A DNA stretch of 64,000 bases from Citrobacter amalonaticus (GCF_018323885.1 NZ_AP024585.1:3782001-3846000); one strand, 5' to 3'; shown: positions 1 to 9,306, counted from the first letter of the stretch. Notes: generated by a model not told the origin, from the letters alone. Numbers and translations are program-made.

Positions 1-861
1 GTCCGCACCACCGGGAAAGTGCGTAATATCCAGCGTATCCGTCGCCCCGGTCGTCGCCGGGGTCGCGAAGAAACCAATACGGATATCCGTGGGTGTAGCG
101 CAATACACAGGGATGCTAAACGGCACCGCCGAACCGCCAGAGGTACCCGGGCCTTTGAAATCGCTCCGGTTCGCTTTGCCCAGATCGACAAAAATACTGG
201 CGCGGGTGACGCTACAGCTACCGCGACTGCCGATGTCCACGTTCATCGCCGCAAGATCGAGAATCACCGGCCTGCTGACCTGATCGCCATTTCCCCCCGC
301 ATTCGGGTACGTCATCGACAGGTTCCCGACATTTGCCAGCGTGTTGGCGAAAGCATGATTATTACTTACCAGTTGAATATCAGCGGTTTTATAGAAGGTC
401 ACCCACGCTTTCACCTCCACTTCCCGTTGCGTCAGCATTGACGGGCTCTCTGTGCTGTCGCAAACCGTAACCGACCGACTGCCCACTGACTCCAGGAAAT
501 GGATCGGCCCCCCGTCGCACTGGAAACTGAGTGAGTAGCCGATCCCGGGCAAGGCCGAATTGAACACCGCATGTCCGTCAATTATCTGCCCACCCTGGGT
601 ATTCAACTGCTGATAGACGATTTTTTTCCACGACGATGTCGTCCCTTGCCGATCGCAGGTAAAGCGAATCCCCCCACCGTTCACCGGCATAATACTGCTC
701 ATCTGAGTATTGACCCGCAGCGTCGGCAGATATTTGATGTTTTGAAAGTTCAGGGTCATTTGTCCGGTATTACCCTGACAGGTTTCGGCCTGAACGTACT
801 GGCTAAACAGGCTCGCTACCAGCAGCATTAACCCGCAAATAAGACGAAAAACCCCTGACAT
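1..861 (-). CDS. Fimbrial minor/tip subunit, 3' part missing (fimbrial operon A)
   Basis: The reading frame opens at an ATG at 861 and runs off the left window edge after 287 codons with no stop. The N-terminus is a typical signal peptide (hydrophobic stretch, cleavage near VQA-ET). The rest has the Ser/Thr/Gly-rich beta-strand look of pilins and several widely spaced cysteines. It follows the usher gene by 17 bp, the usual place for a minor pilin or tip adhesin in a chaperone-usher operon, so it should be secreted through that usher. The length already exceeds a one-domain pilin (about 150-180 residues), which favours a two-domain tip protein with an N-terminal receptor-binding domain; this is inference, because the C-terminus is not visible. 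Confidence 0.75.
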   Translation of the reverse strand, partial: MSGVFRLICGLMLLVASLFSQYVQAETCQGNTGQMTLNFQNIKYLPTLRVNTQMSSIMPVNGGGIRFTCDRQGTTSSWKKIVYQQLNTQGGQIIDGHAVFNSALPGIGYSLSFQCDGGPIHFLESVGSRSVTVCDSTESPSMLTQREVEVKAWVTFYKTADIQLVSNNHAFANTLANVGNLSMTYPNAGGNGDQVSRPVILDLAAMNVDIGSRGSCSVTRASIFVDLGKANRSDFKGPGTSGGSAVPFSIPVYCATPTDIRIGFFATPATTGATDTLDITHFPGGAD

Positions 862-878
862 CGTCAGTTCCTCATGAT

Positions 879-3398
879 TCATAAACATTGTCCCGCCACC
901 TCTTTCACCGGGTTCCGGTCCTGTGCATCCGCTATCCGGAAATGCAGTACGCACTGGCGGCTCACGCCCGCGTCGTCCCATTTCACCGCAAGAGTGCCTG
1001 CCGTCGGCACCCCGCTCAGGTAGACCTGCCCGCGTTCGGCCACCATCGCGCTGGCGGTACCGCCATCACCGACCAGCCGGGCGCTGGCACCAAAAGGCAC
1101 CACATCCTGATTGCGGCGAAGCGTGAACAGTACGCGGTTGCCGATATGCGTCTGGTAATGTGCTTCCACCACTGCGCCGCCGCCAGGGATCACCGTCGCC
1201 CCCTGCAACTCGACATCCGCATCATCCGGTAACGTTTGGGCATCCAGCGCGATCACGTTTTTGTGATAGGGCGTAAGCGTGGGCACCACGGCATAACCAC
1301 GCCAGTCGGTATGAACATTGTTTGCGTTCTGAATCGCGACGTTCGCCGCGCCCGGCGCGCGAACAATGGCGAAGCTGTCACCGACGTTCTGTCCGAGCGT
1401 GATGCCGTGCGGATGTACCACCAGAGCGCCAGACGCCCCCCAGGTCATCTGGCTGCTGTCGCGATCGCGGCGATACCCCAGTTGCGTCGTCCCATATCCA
1501 CCGTGATAGTCCAGCGATGCGCTGCTGTTGCTACCCTGCCCCTGATTTGCAATCCCCTGCTGTACCGAATAGTAGAGGTTTTGGTTCTGCGGCAGCGCAC
1601 CGTATATCCCCACCTGTTGCGAGGTGTAGCCGTGATTATCGGAAGAGGTGTTGTAGCTTACGGTGCTGTCTGACCACGCGCCGCCCAGCGGCAGCGTGAC
1701 GTTCAATGACCATGAGCGATCCGGCGTGCTGTGTCCTGTCGTTTTGGTGTAGAAATAGCCGACGCTCCAGGCAACACGCTTCCAGGTACTGTAAAATCCG
1801 GCGTGCAGGGTTTGATCGCGATCCGCGTTATGCCAGTAGTCCTGCGAATACGCTGACAGCGAAAGCGTACCCACCCCTCCCAGCGCCTGATTAACGGAAA
1901 TCTCTTCGCGACTGCGTTTGCTCCATGTCTGACCGTAGCGGCTTTCCAGCATCGCGGCTTCGCTAAAATCGTAATATCCGCTGGAAGAGTAACGATAGCT
2001 GGCCAGACTGAACGAGGTCCCCGTTTGCGCAACGCTTTTCTGGTACTGCGCGCGCAGCGAATGACCGGTATAACGCTTACCTGAAGGCGTCGTGGTCGCC
2101 GCCCAGGTCGTATCCAACCCCAGCGCGCCCAGCAGGCCAAAACCACGCCCCAGCCCTGCCGCGACGGCATGATAATCTTCAGCCAGCTGCGAACCGCCAT
2201 AGAAGGTGAACTCAGCGGGCAGACCATAAAAAAGCGTTCCCTGCATAAACGTCGGCGAACGACTGCGTTGCGAGGTCGAGTGGTAGCGCCCGGCGCTCAG
2301 GCTGAATCTGGCGCGTCCTTCACGCAGCATAAATGGCACCGCAGCAAACGGCTGTGTCCAGCGCCGCTCAGAACCATCGCTCTCTTTAACAGTGACCTCC
2401 AGGTCGCCGCTCTGGGCGGTGGGATAGAGATCCTGAATGGCAAATGCCCCCGGCGACACGTAGGTTTCATAAATCACATAGCCGTGCTGCGCGATGGTTA
2501 ATTTCGCATTACTGTGCGCCACGCCGCGCACAATCGGAGCAAAGCCGTTCATGCTGTCCGGTTGCATTTCGTCATCAGACATCAGCTGCACACCGCGAAA
2601 TTGCACGCTGTCAAAGACGTCGCCACGGGTGTAAGTATCCCCCATTCGCAGCTGACTTTTCAGTGAGACAATATCGCGCTGCAGGTAAGTACTTTGCGAG
2701 TCCCAGCGTCGGGTTTTATCGTACTGCATCGACGAGATGTTACGCAGGCGCCATGCGCCGAGGTTAACGCCACTGCGCAGGTTCAGATAACTGGAACGCC
2801 CGTCATCCGTTGACTGCCGGGTCTGTGAGCCGGAAAAAGTGTAATCGACGAAGGCGGCCGGAATGCCGTCATCCCAACGCGCGGGATCGACATAACCGTG
2901 GCTTTGCACGTTCATCGCCGCCTGCGGAATGCTCAGATTCAGACGCTGAGTGGAGAAATCAAACTGGCTGCGGGCATCGGGAATGTAGCGTTCGATATCG
3001 GTGAAAGTGCCTCCATCAGGCAACTGACTGAAGGTGGTAAACGCGCTGACGTTAACCCCGTATTCCGCCAGTTGCGAAGGGGTGAGCACCGGTTTCAGTT
3101 GTCCATTCTCCTCGACAAACGTCACATTCTGCTGTGTGACCTCCTGTTCGTTGAGCCAGACACTGACCGGGTACGTTCCGGGCTGCTGTCCGCCCGCTTT
3201 GGCAAAATAGCGCAGGTCCGCCAGTTTCTGTTGCGGATCGCGTAATTCCAGCGCGGCAGGATCAAAATAGTCATCCGCCCACGCCTGACGCTGATCGCAA
3301 AACAGCAGTAAAACGCCAGGGATGATCGTCAGCAGTAGCGTCGCGCTATCCGCCGATAACAGGACGGTTCTCTTTTTCACGGGAAGGTTGCCTGACAT
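879..3398 (-). CDS. Fimbrial outer-membrane usher (operon A)
   Basis: 839 residues from the ATG at 3398, which overlaps the chaperone stop by one base (TGATG). Ushers are usually 800-880 residues. A basic N-terminus and hydrophobic segment are followed by ADDYFDPAALEL, the usual start of the mature usher N-domain (compare Fim[11 protein letters not shown]). Typical usher features follow: a long region of alternating aromatic/serine beta-strands for the 24-strand pore, a middle plug segment, and C-terminal domains ending in a Cys pair (QCVLHF ... GQCL). It takes chaperone-subunit complexes from the periplasm and threads the pilus across the outer membrane. It lies between the chaperone and tip-subunit genes and is probably co-transcribed with them. 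Confidence 0.93.
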   Translation of the reverse strand: MSGNLPVKKRTVLLSADSATLLLTIIPGVLLLFCDQRQAWADDYFDPAALELRDPQQKLADLRYFAKAGGQQPGTYPVSVWLNEQEVTQQNVTFVEENGQLKPVLTPSQLAEYGVNVSAFTTFSQLPDGGTFTDIERYIPDARSQFDFSTQRLNLSIPQAAMNVQSHGYVDPARWDDGIPAAFVDYTFSGSQTRQSTDDGRSSYLNLRSGVNLGAWRLRNISSMQYDKTRRWDSQSTYLQRDIVSLKSQLRMGDTYTRGDVFDSVQFRGVQLMSDDEMQPDSMNGFAPIVRGVAHSNAKLTIAQHGYVIYETYVSPGAFAIQDLYPTAQSGDLEVTVKESDGSERRWTQPFAAVPFMLREGRARFSLSAGRYHSTSQRSRSPTFMQGTLFYGLPAEFTFYGGSQLAEDYHAVAAGLGRGFGLLGALGLDTTWAATTTPSGKRYTGHSLRAQYQKSVAQTGTSFSLASYRYSSSGYYDFSEAAMLESRYGQTWSKRSREEISVNQALGGVGTLSLSAYSQDYWHNADRDQTLHAGFYSTWKRVAWSVGYFYTKTTGHSTPDRSWSLNVTLPLGGAWSDSTVSYNTSSDNHGYTSQQVGIYGALPQNQNLYYSVQQGIANQGQGSNSSASLDYHGGYGTTQLGYRRDRDSSQMTWGASGALVVHPHGITLGQNVGDSFAIVRAPGAANVAIQNANNVHTDWRGYAVVPTLTPYHKNVIALDAQTLPDDADVELQGATVIPGGGAVVEAHYQTHIGNRVLFTLRRNQDVVPFGASARLVGDGGTASAMVAERGQVYLSGVPTAGTLAVKWDDAGVSRQCVLHFRIADAQDRNPVKEVAGQCL

Positions 3399-4063
3399 CA
3401 CTGTTGCGCGGAGTCGGTCACGCCGCCAAAATCATTGATTGCCCGCCATGTCACCGGGCCGCTGCCGTTGATCGTCCAGCGACGCGTGCTCAGCGGGGCG
3501 ATCATCCCCGGCTCGGCAAGCGCTTTGCCGCCCACGGTCAGGGAGAACAAGGAGATGTGATACGGCGTCGGGTTGTTCGCCACCAGTTGGTTTCCCTGCA
3601 CGGTAAAGGTCAACTGCGTCCAGGCGTCTTTTGCCTCGCCTTTCAGCCCCTGCGGGCGATAAAAAAGTTTGAAGCGAGACTTCACGTTAATCTGCAGTTT
3701 ATTGGCGTCCTCTTTTTGCGTCGGGGCGATACTTTTAATGTTCAGCCAGAACATGGACTCCCGATCGGCAGGCAATGCGCCCCCCGTAAACGTAATACGC
3801 AGGACGTTTTGCTGTTCCGGCTCAAGACGAAACAGCGGCGGCGTGACCACGAACGGCACTGGCCGCTTATCCTCTGCGTTCGCGTTTTCCACCCATGATT
3901 GCACCAGATACGGCGTCTGCGTGTCGGCATTCGTCACCGTCATGGTGGCTTCGCGCTTCCCTTCCTGATAAACAACACGGGTTCCACCCATGACAATGCC
4001 TGCCTGCGCGGTAGCGCTCAGCAGAATTAACGATGCCGTCATTGCGGCGATAAACTGTTTCAT
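3398..4063 (-). CDS. Periplasmic fimbrial chaperone (operon A)
   Basis: 221 residues with a signal peptide cleaved near AQA-GIVMGGTRVVY. This is the PapD/FimC family, two Ig-like domains that complete pilin folds by donor-strand complementation. Conserved chaperone landmarks are visible: TRVVY near the N-terminus, YLVQSWVEN, VTPPLFRLEPEQQNVLRI (the G1 strand region), DRESMFWLNIKSI, KLFYRP and the C-terminal INDFGG. The gene lies between the major pilin and the usher. Its stop overlaps the usher start, which indicates translational coupling. Confidence 0.93.
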   Translation of the reverse strand: MKQFIAAMTASLILLSATAQAGIVMGGTRVVYQEGKREATMTVTNADTQTPYLVQSWVENANAEDKRPVPFVVTPPLFRLEPEQQNVLRITFTGGALPADRESMFWLNIKSIAPTQKEDANKLQINVKSRFKLFYRPQGLKGEAKDAWTQLTFTVQGNQLVANNPTPYHISLFSLTVGGKALAEPGMIAPLSTRRWTINGSGPVTWRAINDFGGVTDSAQQ

Positions 4064-4130
4064 GAAGTGTGACCATCAGGAAAAGAAGAAAAAAGCGTTG
4101 AGCAGACCGGAAGCCTGCTCAGAGTGTCGA

Positions 4131-4673
4131 TCAGTTGTATACCATCAGGAAGTCAGCAGTGCCGTTAGCGCTGCCCGCTGTCACATTCGTGGTCGTGGAA
4201 ACATAATCGGCCATAAATTTCAGGTCGGCTTTATTTGATACCACATTCGCAGCGGCAGACACTGAGCCCAGCGTAATTGGCGTAGGCGCGCTACCGGCGT
4301 TATATAATTTGATACCGACACCTGTTGCGATGGAGCTGGAATTCAATGCCAGCAGTGCGGGATTATTCGCATCTGTCACCCCCGTAAATAACACGGCCAC
4401 CGTTTTCACCGACGCCGGACAATTATCTACGCTGATGGTAAAAGGCGTTTTCGTGGTTTCCACCCCTGTACCGGTAAAAAAGGTTTTTGCCCATCGACCT
4501 AAATCCACGGTGGGATGTTTTGACCCCGTAGTGACATTACAGGAACTGTCGACAATCTCACCGGAAAATTCCACTGTACCACCGGTCCCCTGCACCCCAG
4601 AAACCGCTGACAGCGCGACACCAGACGCCATTGCGCTGACCAGAAACGCGGCTATACGAATTTGACTCTTCAT
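4131..4673 (-). CDS. Major fimbrial subunit (operon A)
   Basis: FimA-type pilin of about 180 residues. A signal peptide ending near the SAVSG region is followed by VEFSGEIVDSSCNV, the usual first-strand pattern with the first cysteine. The second cysteine is in VDNCPASVK, and the C-terminus ends in the alternating strand plus penultimate Tyr (FLMVYN) that chaperones recognise. An in-frame ATG four codons upstream (4685) is possible, but the ATG at 4673 is better placed behind GAGCGAGA and gives a normal signal peptide. First gene of the pilin-chaperone-usher-tip operon. About 560 bp of AT-rich DNA precede it and probably hold its promoter. Confidence 0.88.
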   Translation of the reverse strand: MKSQIRIAAFLVSAMASGVALSAVSGVQGTGGTVEFSGEIVDSSCNVTTGSKHPTVDLGRWAKTFFTGTGVETTKTPFTISVDNCPASVKTVAVLFTGVTDANNPALLALNSSSIATGVGIKLYNAGSAPTPITLGSVSAAANVVSNKADLKFMADYVSTTTNVTAGSANGTADFLMVYN

Positions 4674-4685
4674 TATCTCGCTCAT

Positions 4686-5150
4686 TTAAACGTATTATTA
4701 ATGTTTACTTTCGCCAATACAAAAATTGTTCTGGCGTTTCTCCCTTCGCATGCTCCTGCTGATAATATTCACAATCCCGTCGTGATAATACGAGGTTTTA
4801 CTTGCTGTGGTAATGCGGCAAAGACAAAACATGGCCTTTTAATAAAAACTTGCATCGCTGCCATGTTAGCCGTGATTAAAATAATATTTTTCTATGTTAC
4901 CAATTGCAATACCACTGAATTTTCTCCAACACCGTAAGATAAAAGTCTACATTAATATTCGCGGCCATTTTTTTATTAACTGTATCAACATCCCCTGGGG
5001 CAACGGTTAAAATAAACATAATGGCAACATATAGAGAGAAAAGAGATCATTTTCTGGGCTTTTTTTTGCCCGACGGGCATCTGGCCTAAGTGAAATTAAG
5101 AATATTCCTGGGGGGAAGGCGCCCTTTTAACCATCGATATGAATCCGGCG
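4686..5150. other. AT-rich intergenic region upstream of fimbrial operon A
   Basis: This gap between the LOG-family gene and the minus-strand pilin gene carries no convincing ORF. It is markedly AT-rich, as expected of an H-NS- or Lrp-type fimbrial promoter region. I found no inverted repeats of the fimS type in it, so there is no direct sign of phase inversion for operon A. The promoter itself could not be assigned. Confidence 0.4.
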
Positions 5151-5190
5151 TAAAAATGCCCCCGGAAGGCCATAGCCTGGGCGGGGGCAT
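5151..5190 (-). terminator. Rho-independent terminator of the LOG-family gene
   Basis: ATGCCCCC (5156-5163) pairs perfectly with GGGGGCAT (5183-5190). On the minus strand the stem is followed by a U-rich run (the TAAAAA at 5151-5156 read in reverse). It sits 50 bp beyond the stop of the minus-strand LOG-family gene and would insulate it from fimbrial operon A. Confidence 0.75.
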
Positions 5191-5239
5191 GTCAGTGACA
5201 GGTGTCATCCTCTGCTCTTCAGGAGCACAATGAGTCGTC

Positions 5240-5815
5240 TTATTTCTGGGTCACGGTCCACTTGGAGGTCGGCGGCGTATATGTCGAAAAATATTCAACA
5301 ATTTCCGACAACGAATCGGAGAAAAACAGCATATCCACGTAGCTCTGCTTCATAAAACCTTCATCGGCCATTTTCTGTACCATGACCTGCAGCGGTTGAT
5401 AAAAATTGTTCATGTTATAAAACGCACAGGGCTTGTGGTGGATGCCTAATTGTCCCCACGTCCACTGCTCAAAAATCTCTTCCAACGTGCCTGCCCCGCC
5501 GGGTAAGGCGATGAAAGCAGAAGACAATGCCGCCATGCGATCTTTACGCTGGTGCATGTTCTCAACGACCTGCAAATCAGTCAGCCCGGTATGCGCAATT
5601 TCACGTTCAACCAAAGACACGGGCATCACCCCCGTCACGTGCCCGCCGTGTCGCAGGGCGGAATCCGCCACGGCCCCCATCAATCCGACCCGGCCACCGC
5701 CATAAACAATGCCCAGCCCGGCCTGAGCCAGATAGGTTCCGGCTTCGCGCGCGGCCTGCATATAAACCGAAGAATGGCCTTCAGATGAACCGCAAAAAAT
5801 ACCGATAGACTTCAT
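5240..5815 (-). CDS. LOG-family protein (TIGR00730), nucleoside 5'-monophosphate phosphoribohydrolase-like
   Basis: 191 residues. A Rossmann-like start (IGIFCGSS), a glycine loop YGGGRVGLMG and the family signature PGGAGTLEE with the upstream Arg-Lys (HQRKDRM) are all present. Those motifs form the active site of LOG (lonely guy) phosphoribohydrolases, which cleave the N-glycosidic bond of nucleoside monophosphates; in plants and some bacteria this releases cytokinin bases. In enteric bacteria the physiological role is uncertain. A good Shine-Dalgarno (AAAGGA) precedes the ATG at 5815. It stands alone between fimbrial clusters and has its own terminator. Confidence 0.85.
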   Translation of the reverse strand: MKSIGIFCGSSEGHSSVYMQAAREAGTYLAQAGLGIVYGGGRVGLMGAVADSALRHGGHVTGVMPVSLVEREIAHTGLTDLQVVENMHQRKDRMAALSSAFIALPGGAGTLEEIFEQWTWGQLGIHHKPCAFYNMNNFYQPLQVMVQKMADEGFMKQSYVDMLFFSDSLSEIVEYFSTYTPPTSKWTVTQK

Positions 5816-6603
5816 ATAATTTCCTTTGGGAATTACTTAATCCGTAAATCTTCATTCACTCAATGTCGAAACAGCATAATGCAAAGGGGCTCAATACACT
5901 ATGTGAGATCGGCCAGATGAAAGTACTGACCAGGTGATTTCCAGTAATTACCAGAACGATACGCATAAACGCCTTAGATGAATAAGAGTAGTTTCAGGCG
6001 TTATTATTCCCTCGCTCGCATTTTATTTGTCGCAAAACATTTCATCACTTAAAGACAGGCTAATTTCAGCCACACGCCCTCATCCGCCAAATATACCCGT
6101 ACTAATGCAATTTCTGCGGGTTAACGGGAATCAATCTGCTCACGGCTAAATACCAGATCCCGCCTCTAAAGCGGTTATATGACTTATTATTGCTATTCTC
6201 ACCGTGTTTTTTGCAGTATTGTTTACTCATTGTTGTAGTTCTACAGTGAATGCTAGCGAGGTTGCCATGTCGTTTTTCGTCCTTAGCAAAGCCTTTTGCT
6301 CATCATTCGGGGTATTCCGGAATGGGCTCGATCGTAGAACAGCAATAACGTTTATTGATTCAGTAAGATAAGCAAAAACACAAGACCAGAGGAGGCACCC
6401 AGTCGATAATGTCACGACGTTATGACGAAACAACATACAGCCATTTTCATTATCCGCTCACGTCCTTCTGTAGCGAAGCAACGTTGCATACGATTAGCGC
6501 CTACCGTGCAGTACAAATAAATCATGAGTTAAAACCGGATAAGACCATTGGATTAATGGAAATCAGCAGAACGCTTGCGCACCTGCAATCAAAAGGGAAC
6601 CTA
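5816..6603. other. Intergenic region upstream of fimB
   Basis: About 790 bp of AT-rich sequence without a supportable gene. A frame open from 6409 runs into fimB, but its first 65 codons do not resemble any recombinase. The FimB catalytic Arg falls at residue 47 only if translation starts at 6604. In E. coli the equivalent region is long and carries distant control sites for fimB; no individual site could be recognised here. Confidence 0.4.
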
Positions 6604-7209
6604 ATGAAAAATAACGCCGATAATAAGAAGAGGAATTTCCTGACTCAAAATGAAATAGAGTCACTTCTCAAAGCAGCAAACACGGGACCACACGCTGCCC
6701 GCAATTACTGTCTGACCTTATTGTGTTTTATTCATGGATTTCGTGCCAGTGAAATCTGTCGCCTGCAAATATCAGATATTGATATTAAATCTCGATGTAT
6801 TTATATTCACCGCCTGAAAAAAGGTTTTTCGACAACACATCCATTATTAAGAGAAGAAATTCAGGCGTTAAAAAACTGGCTGACTATACGAACTGACTAT
6901 CCTCATGCCAACAGTGAGTGGCTATTTTTATCAAGAAAAGGAAACCCTCTTTCTCGCCAACAGTTTTATCAAATCATTTCAGCCTCGGGCGATCACGCTG
7001 GGCTCCCGCTTGAAATTCATCCGCATATGCTTCGTCACTCATGCGGTTTTGCATTAGCCAATATGGGGATCGACACCCGTCTCATCCAGGATTACCTGGG
7101 ACACCGTAACATTCGCCATACCGTCTGGTACACCGCCAGTAACGCTGGTCGATTTTACGGTATCTGGGATGACGCTAAACTCAAACAGCATAATGCTATT
7201 TCACTGTGA
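6604..7209 (+). CDS. fimB: Tyrosine recombinase FimB, type 1 fimbrial phase switch
   Basis: 201 residues from the ATG at 6604 (AAGGGA five bases upstream). A small integrase-family recombinase with the full catalytic set visible: Arg47 in HGFRASE, HMLRH, GHRNIRHT and the nucleophile Tyr in TVWYTASN. The start was chosen over the longer frame because it reproduces the E. coli FimB length and Arg47. FimB inverts the fimS promoter element in both directions. It is the first gene of the fim locus and is separated from fimE by a 457-bp AT-rich gap. The nearby fimS repeats support the assignment. Confidence 0.92.
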   Translation: MKNNADNKKRNFLTQNEIESLLKAANTGPHAARNYCLTLLCFIHGFRASEICRLQISDIDIKSRCIYIHRLKKGFSTTHPLLREEIQALKNWLTIRTDYPHANSEWLFLSRKGNPLSRQQFYQIISASGDHAGLPLEIHPHMLRHSCGFALANMGIDTRLIQDYLGHRNIRHTVWYTASNAGRFYGIWDDAKLKQHNAISL

Positions 7210-7666
7210 CAGATACAACACCATGGATGGTGTTAAAACCACGATAAACAAAGCATTAATAATATTTAACCATATATTTATTATGCTTATTGTTCACTTC
7301 CATCCTTATTTGCAGCAGAATTAAACAGTTTTATTATATCCATGTAATGAATCAGGATACTTTTTTCAACATGACCTTTTCGTCAAACAAACCTTCGCCA
7401 CCTTCTCACCCTCTGTAACTATTTTTCGTTTAAATTTATACACCTGACTTTGTCTACAACAGCCGCTATTGTCGCACCTGATAAAATCAATAAAAATAAG
7501 ACTTATCACGTGGTAATAATAGCTACGTATGTAAAAGTGATGTAATCACCAACGGTGATTAATCCCTCAAATATAATATGCCTTTAACATCGTGGATTAT
7601 TTTTTAATCGCATGATGTTTTCTACAGGTGTTCATTAACAGAAACATATTTCAGGAGTAATGCATT
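7210..7666. other. AT-rich spacer between fimB and fimE
   Basis: 457 bp with no gene. Very AT-rich, as in the matching E. coli spacer. It presumably holds the fimE promoter, but no single -35/-10 pair stands out. Confidence 0.4.
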
Positions 7667-8263
7667 GTGAATCGACGTCGTTATCTTACTGGCAAAGAAG
7701 TACAAGCCATGATGCAGGCTGCCCGACATGGCGCAACCGGAGAGCGAGATTATTGTCTTATTTTGCTGGCGTTCCGTCACGGCATGCGCATCAGTGAACT
7801 CCTCGATTTGCATTATCGCGACCTCGATCTCAACGAGGGACGAATCAATGTCCGTCGACTGAAAAACGGGTTTTCCACCATTCATCCACTGCGTTTTGAT
7901 GAGCGTGAGGCCGTTGAACGCTGGAGTCAGGAACGCGCAGGCTGGAGAGGCGCAGGCCGCACTGACGCCGTGTTTATCTCCCGCCGGGGGACACCGCTTT
8001 CTCGCCAGCAGGCATATCGCATTATTCGGGCTGCGGGGGTTGATGCTGGAACCGTTACCCATACTCACCCCCATATGCTCCGTCACGCCTGCGGTTATGA
8101 ACTTGCCGAACGGGGGGCCGATACGCGACTGATTCAGGATTATCTTGGCCATCGAAATATTCGCCATACCGTCCGTTATACCGCCAGCAACGCCGCACGT
8201 TTCGCCGGATTATGGGAGAGAAGCAGCCTGTTAGAGGTCATTTCGCAGGAGAAAAAGAAATAA
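7667..8263 (+). CDS. fimE: Tyrosine recombinase FimE, type 1 fimbrial phase switch
   Basis: 198 residues starting at a GTG (7667) with AGGAG nine bases upstream. Catalytic residues are visible: Arg41 in HGMRISE, HMLRHACGY, LGHRNIRHT and Tyr in TVRYTASN. In E. coli FimE acts on the same repeats as FimB but strongly favours ON-to-OFF inversion. The gene ends 47 bp before the left inverted repeat of fimS, the standard fimE position. It is clearly related to the upstream FimB paralogue but diverged from it, so this is not a recent duplication. Confidence 0.92.
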   Translation: MNRRRYLTGKEVQAMMQAARHGATGERDYCLILLAFRHGMRISELLDLHYRDLDLNEGRINVRRLKNGFSTIHPLRFDEREAVERWSQERAGWRGAGRTDAVFISRRGTPLSRQQAYRIIRAAGVDAGTVTHTHPHMLRHACGYELAERGADTRLIQDYLGHRNIRHTVRYTASNAARFAGLWERSSLLEVISQEKKK

Positions 8264-8305
8264 GCTAACGGATTGATATAAAAAGGAAAGTCTTTACCTG
8301 AACAG

Positions 8306-8319
8306 GTCAATTGGGGCCA
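8306..8319 (+). repeat. Left inverted repeat of fimS
   Basis: GTCAATTGGGGCCA. It is the exact reverse complement of 8617-8630, giving 14 bp of identity. The inner nine bases (TTGGGGCCA) equal the E. coli fim inverted repeat; five further matching bases lie outside the element. Confidence 0.93.
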
Positions 8320-8329
8320 AACTGTTTAT

Positions 8330-8359
8330 ATCATAAAAAGAATTAGTAAAGCTTTGCAA
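8330..8359 (-). promoter_or_regulatory. fimA promoter inside fimS, pointing away from fimA
   Basis: On the minus strand, TTGCAA (8359-8354) and TATGAT (8335-8330) are separated by 18 bp. The -10 matches the E. coli fimA promoter (TATGAT), and its distance to the repeat is the same as in E. coli. In this orientation the promoter fires toward fimE; inversion would bring it in front of fimA. This shows that the sequenced molecule is phase OFF. Confidence 0.8.
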
Positions 8360-8528
8360 CTAACAAGTTAGGAATTATCGATAAACACTCTTTATCTCAT
8401 TGATTAGAATAGTATTACCTCCAACATTTTTTCACATTTACCACCGCCGTTTACGCGCTTTCACCATTTCTCCACCTGACTCCTGCACCATTTCAGTCAT
8501 CTACATAAAACTATTTTTCAGTTTTTTA

Positions 8529-8541
8529 TATCAAAAAATTG
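8529..8541 (+). promoter_or_regulatory. IHF-consensus site within fimS
   Basis: TATCAAAAAATTG fits the IHF consensus WATCAANNNNTTR at every position. E. coli fimS also has an IHF site inside the element; bending there is needed for efficient inversion. The match is read directly, binding is inferred. Confidence 0.65.
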
Positions 8542-8616
8542 CAACAATAAGAAACAAAAAACCAATAAGAAAGAAATAATATGCCATTTAAAGCCGTTTA
8601 TACCAACGAGTCAAAA

Positions 8617-8630
8617 TGGCCCCAATTGAC
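8617..8630 (-). repeat. Right inverted repeat of fimS
   Basis: TGGCCCCAATTGAC, the partner of 8306-8319. The bases just inside (GAGTCAAAA) also match those next to the E. coli right repeat, as far as remembered. fimA starts 127 bp to the right. Confidence 0.93.
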
Positions 8631-8757
8631 TCATTCATTGGGTAAAAACTGTGCAGAACCGGCAGTCGCCCCATTCGGCTGAAATATGGAATGCCTGGTA
8701 GGCACAACGACTGGCCATTTCGGTTCGTGATATCGACATTGTTTAAAGGAAAACAGC

Positions 8758-9306
8758 ATGAAAATTAAAACACTGGCTATCGTTGCTATGTCAGCCCTGT
8801 CCCTGACCTCCGCGGCGGCTCTGGCCGATACCACCACGGTAAACGGCGGTACAGTGCATTTTAAAGGAGAAGTCGTTAACGCAGCCTGCGCCGTCGACGC
8901 CGGTTCAGTCGAACAAACCGTTCAGCTTGGTCAGGTTCGTTCGGCAAAACTGGCTACTGCGGGCAGCACCAGTTCTGCGGTCGGTTTCAACATTCAGCTT
9001 GATGATTGTGATACCAGCGTGTCAACCAAAGCCTCTGTCGCGTTTTCTGGCACGGCCGTTGATACCACCAACAACACCGTACTGGCACTGCAGGGCTCTG
9101 CTGCCGGTAGTGCCACTAACGTTGGCGTCCAGATCCTCGACAACAAAGGCACCCCACTGGCGCTGGACGGCGCAACCTTTAGCGCAGCAACAACCCTGAA
9201 CGATGGCACGAATATCATCCCGTTCCAGGCACGTTACTACGCCACGGGCGCCGCAACTGCCGGTACCGCTAACGCAGACGCCACCTTCAAAGTTCAATAC
9301 GAGTAA
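8758..9306 (+). CDS. fimA: Type 1 fimbria major subunit FimA
   Basis: 182 residues. The signal peptide is cleaved near [20 protein letters not shown], followed by the pilin cysteine pair (NAACAV and LDDCDTS) and the C-terminal beta-strand ending [13 protein letters not shown] lies seven bases before the ATG. FimA forms the helical rod of the pilus on the outer surface. It is the first structural gene after fimS, and its transcription should depend on the switch orientation. It is closely similar to FimA of E. coli and relatives, and more diverged than the tip genes, as is usual for the exposed rod subunit. Confidence 0.95.
   Translation: MKIKTLAIVAMSALSLTSAAALADTTTVNGGTVHFKGEVVNAACAVDAGSVEQTVQLGQVRSAKLATAGSTSSAVGFNIQLDDCDTSVSTKASVAFSGTAVDTTNNTVLALQGSAAGSATNVGVQILDNKGTPLALDGATFSAATTLNDGTNIIPFQARYYATGAATAGTANADATFKVQYE

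Larger units (their letters stand above)
8311..8625. other. fimS: fimS invertible promoter element (OFF orientation in this assembly)
   Basis: A 315-bp segment bounded by TTGGGGCCA (8311-8319) and its exact inverse TGGCCCCAA (8617-8625), the same 9-bp core and almost the same length as the E. coli K-12 fim switch (314 bp). It lies between fimE and fimA. The outward-facing promoter inside reads from right to left, toward fimE, so fimA has no promoter in the sequenced orientation. An IHF-consensus site lies inside. FimB and FimE, encoded just upstream, are the expected recombinases. Confidence 0.93.

Noticed and set aside
4686..5240. A possible invertible promoter for fimbrial operon A
   Set aside because: No fim-type inverted repeats were found, and no recombinase gene belongs to that operon.
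6409..6603. N-terminal extension of the fimB frame
   Set aside because: The 65 extra residues do not resemble recombinases; start at 6604 restores the FimB length and Arg47.
7622..8167. 181-codon minus-strand frame across fimE
   Set aside because: It lies wholly opposite fimE, which has complete catalytic motifs; the opposite frame has no recognisable features.
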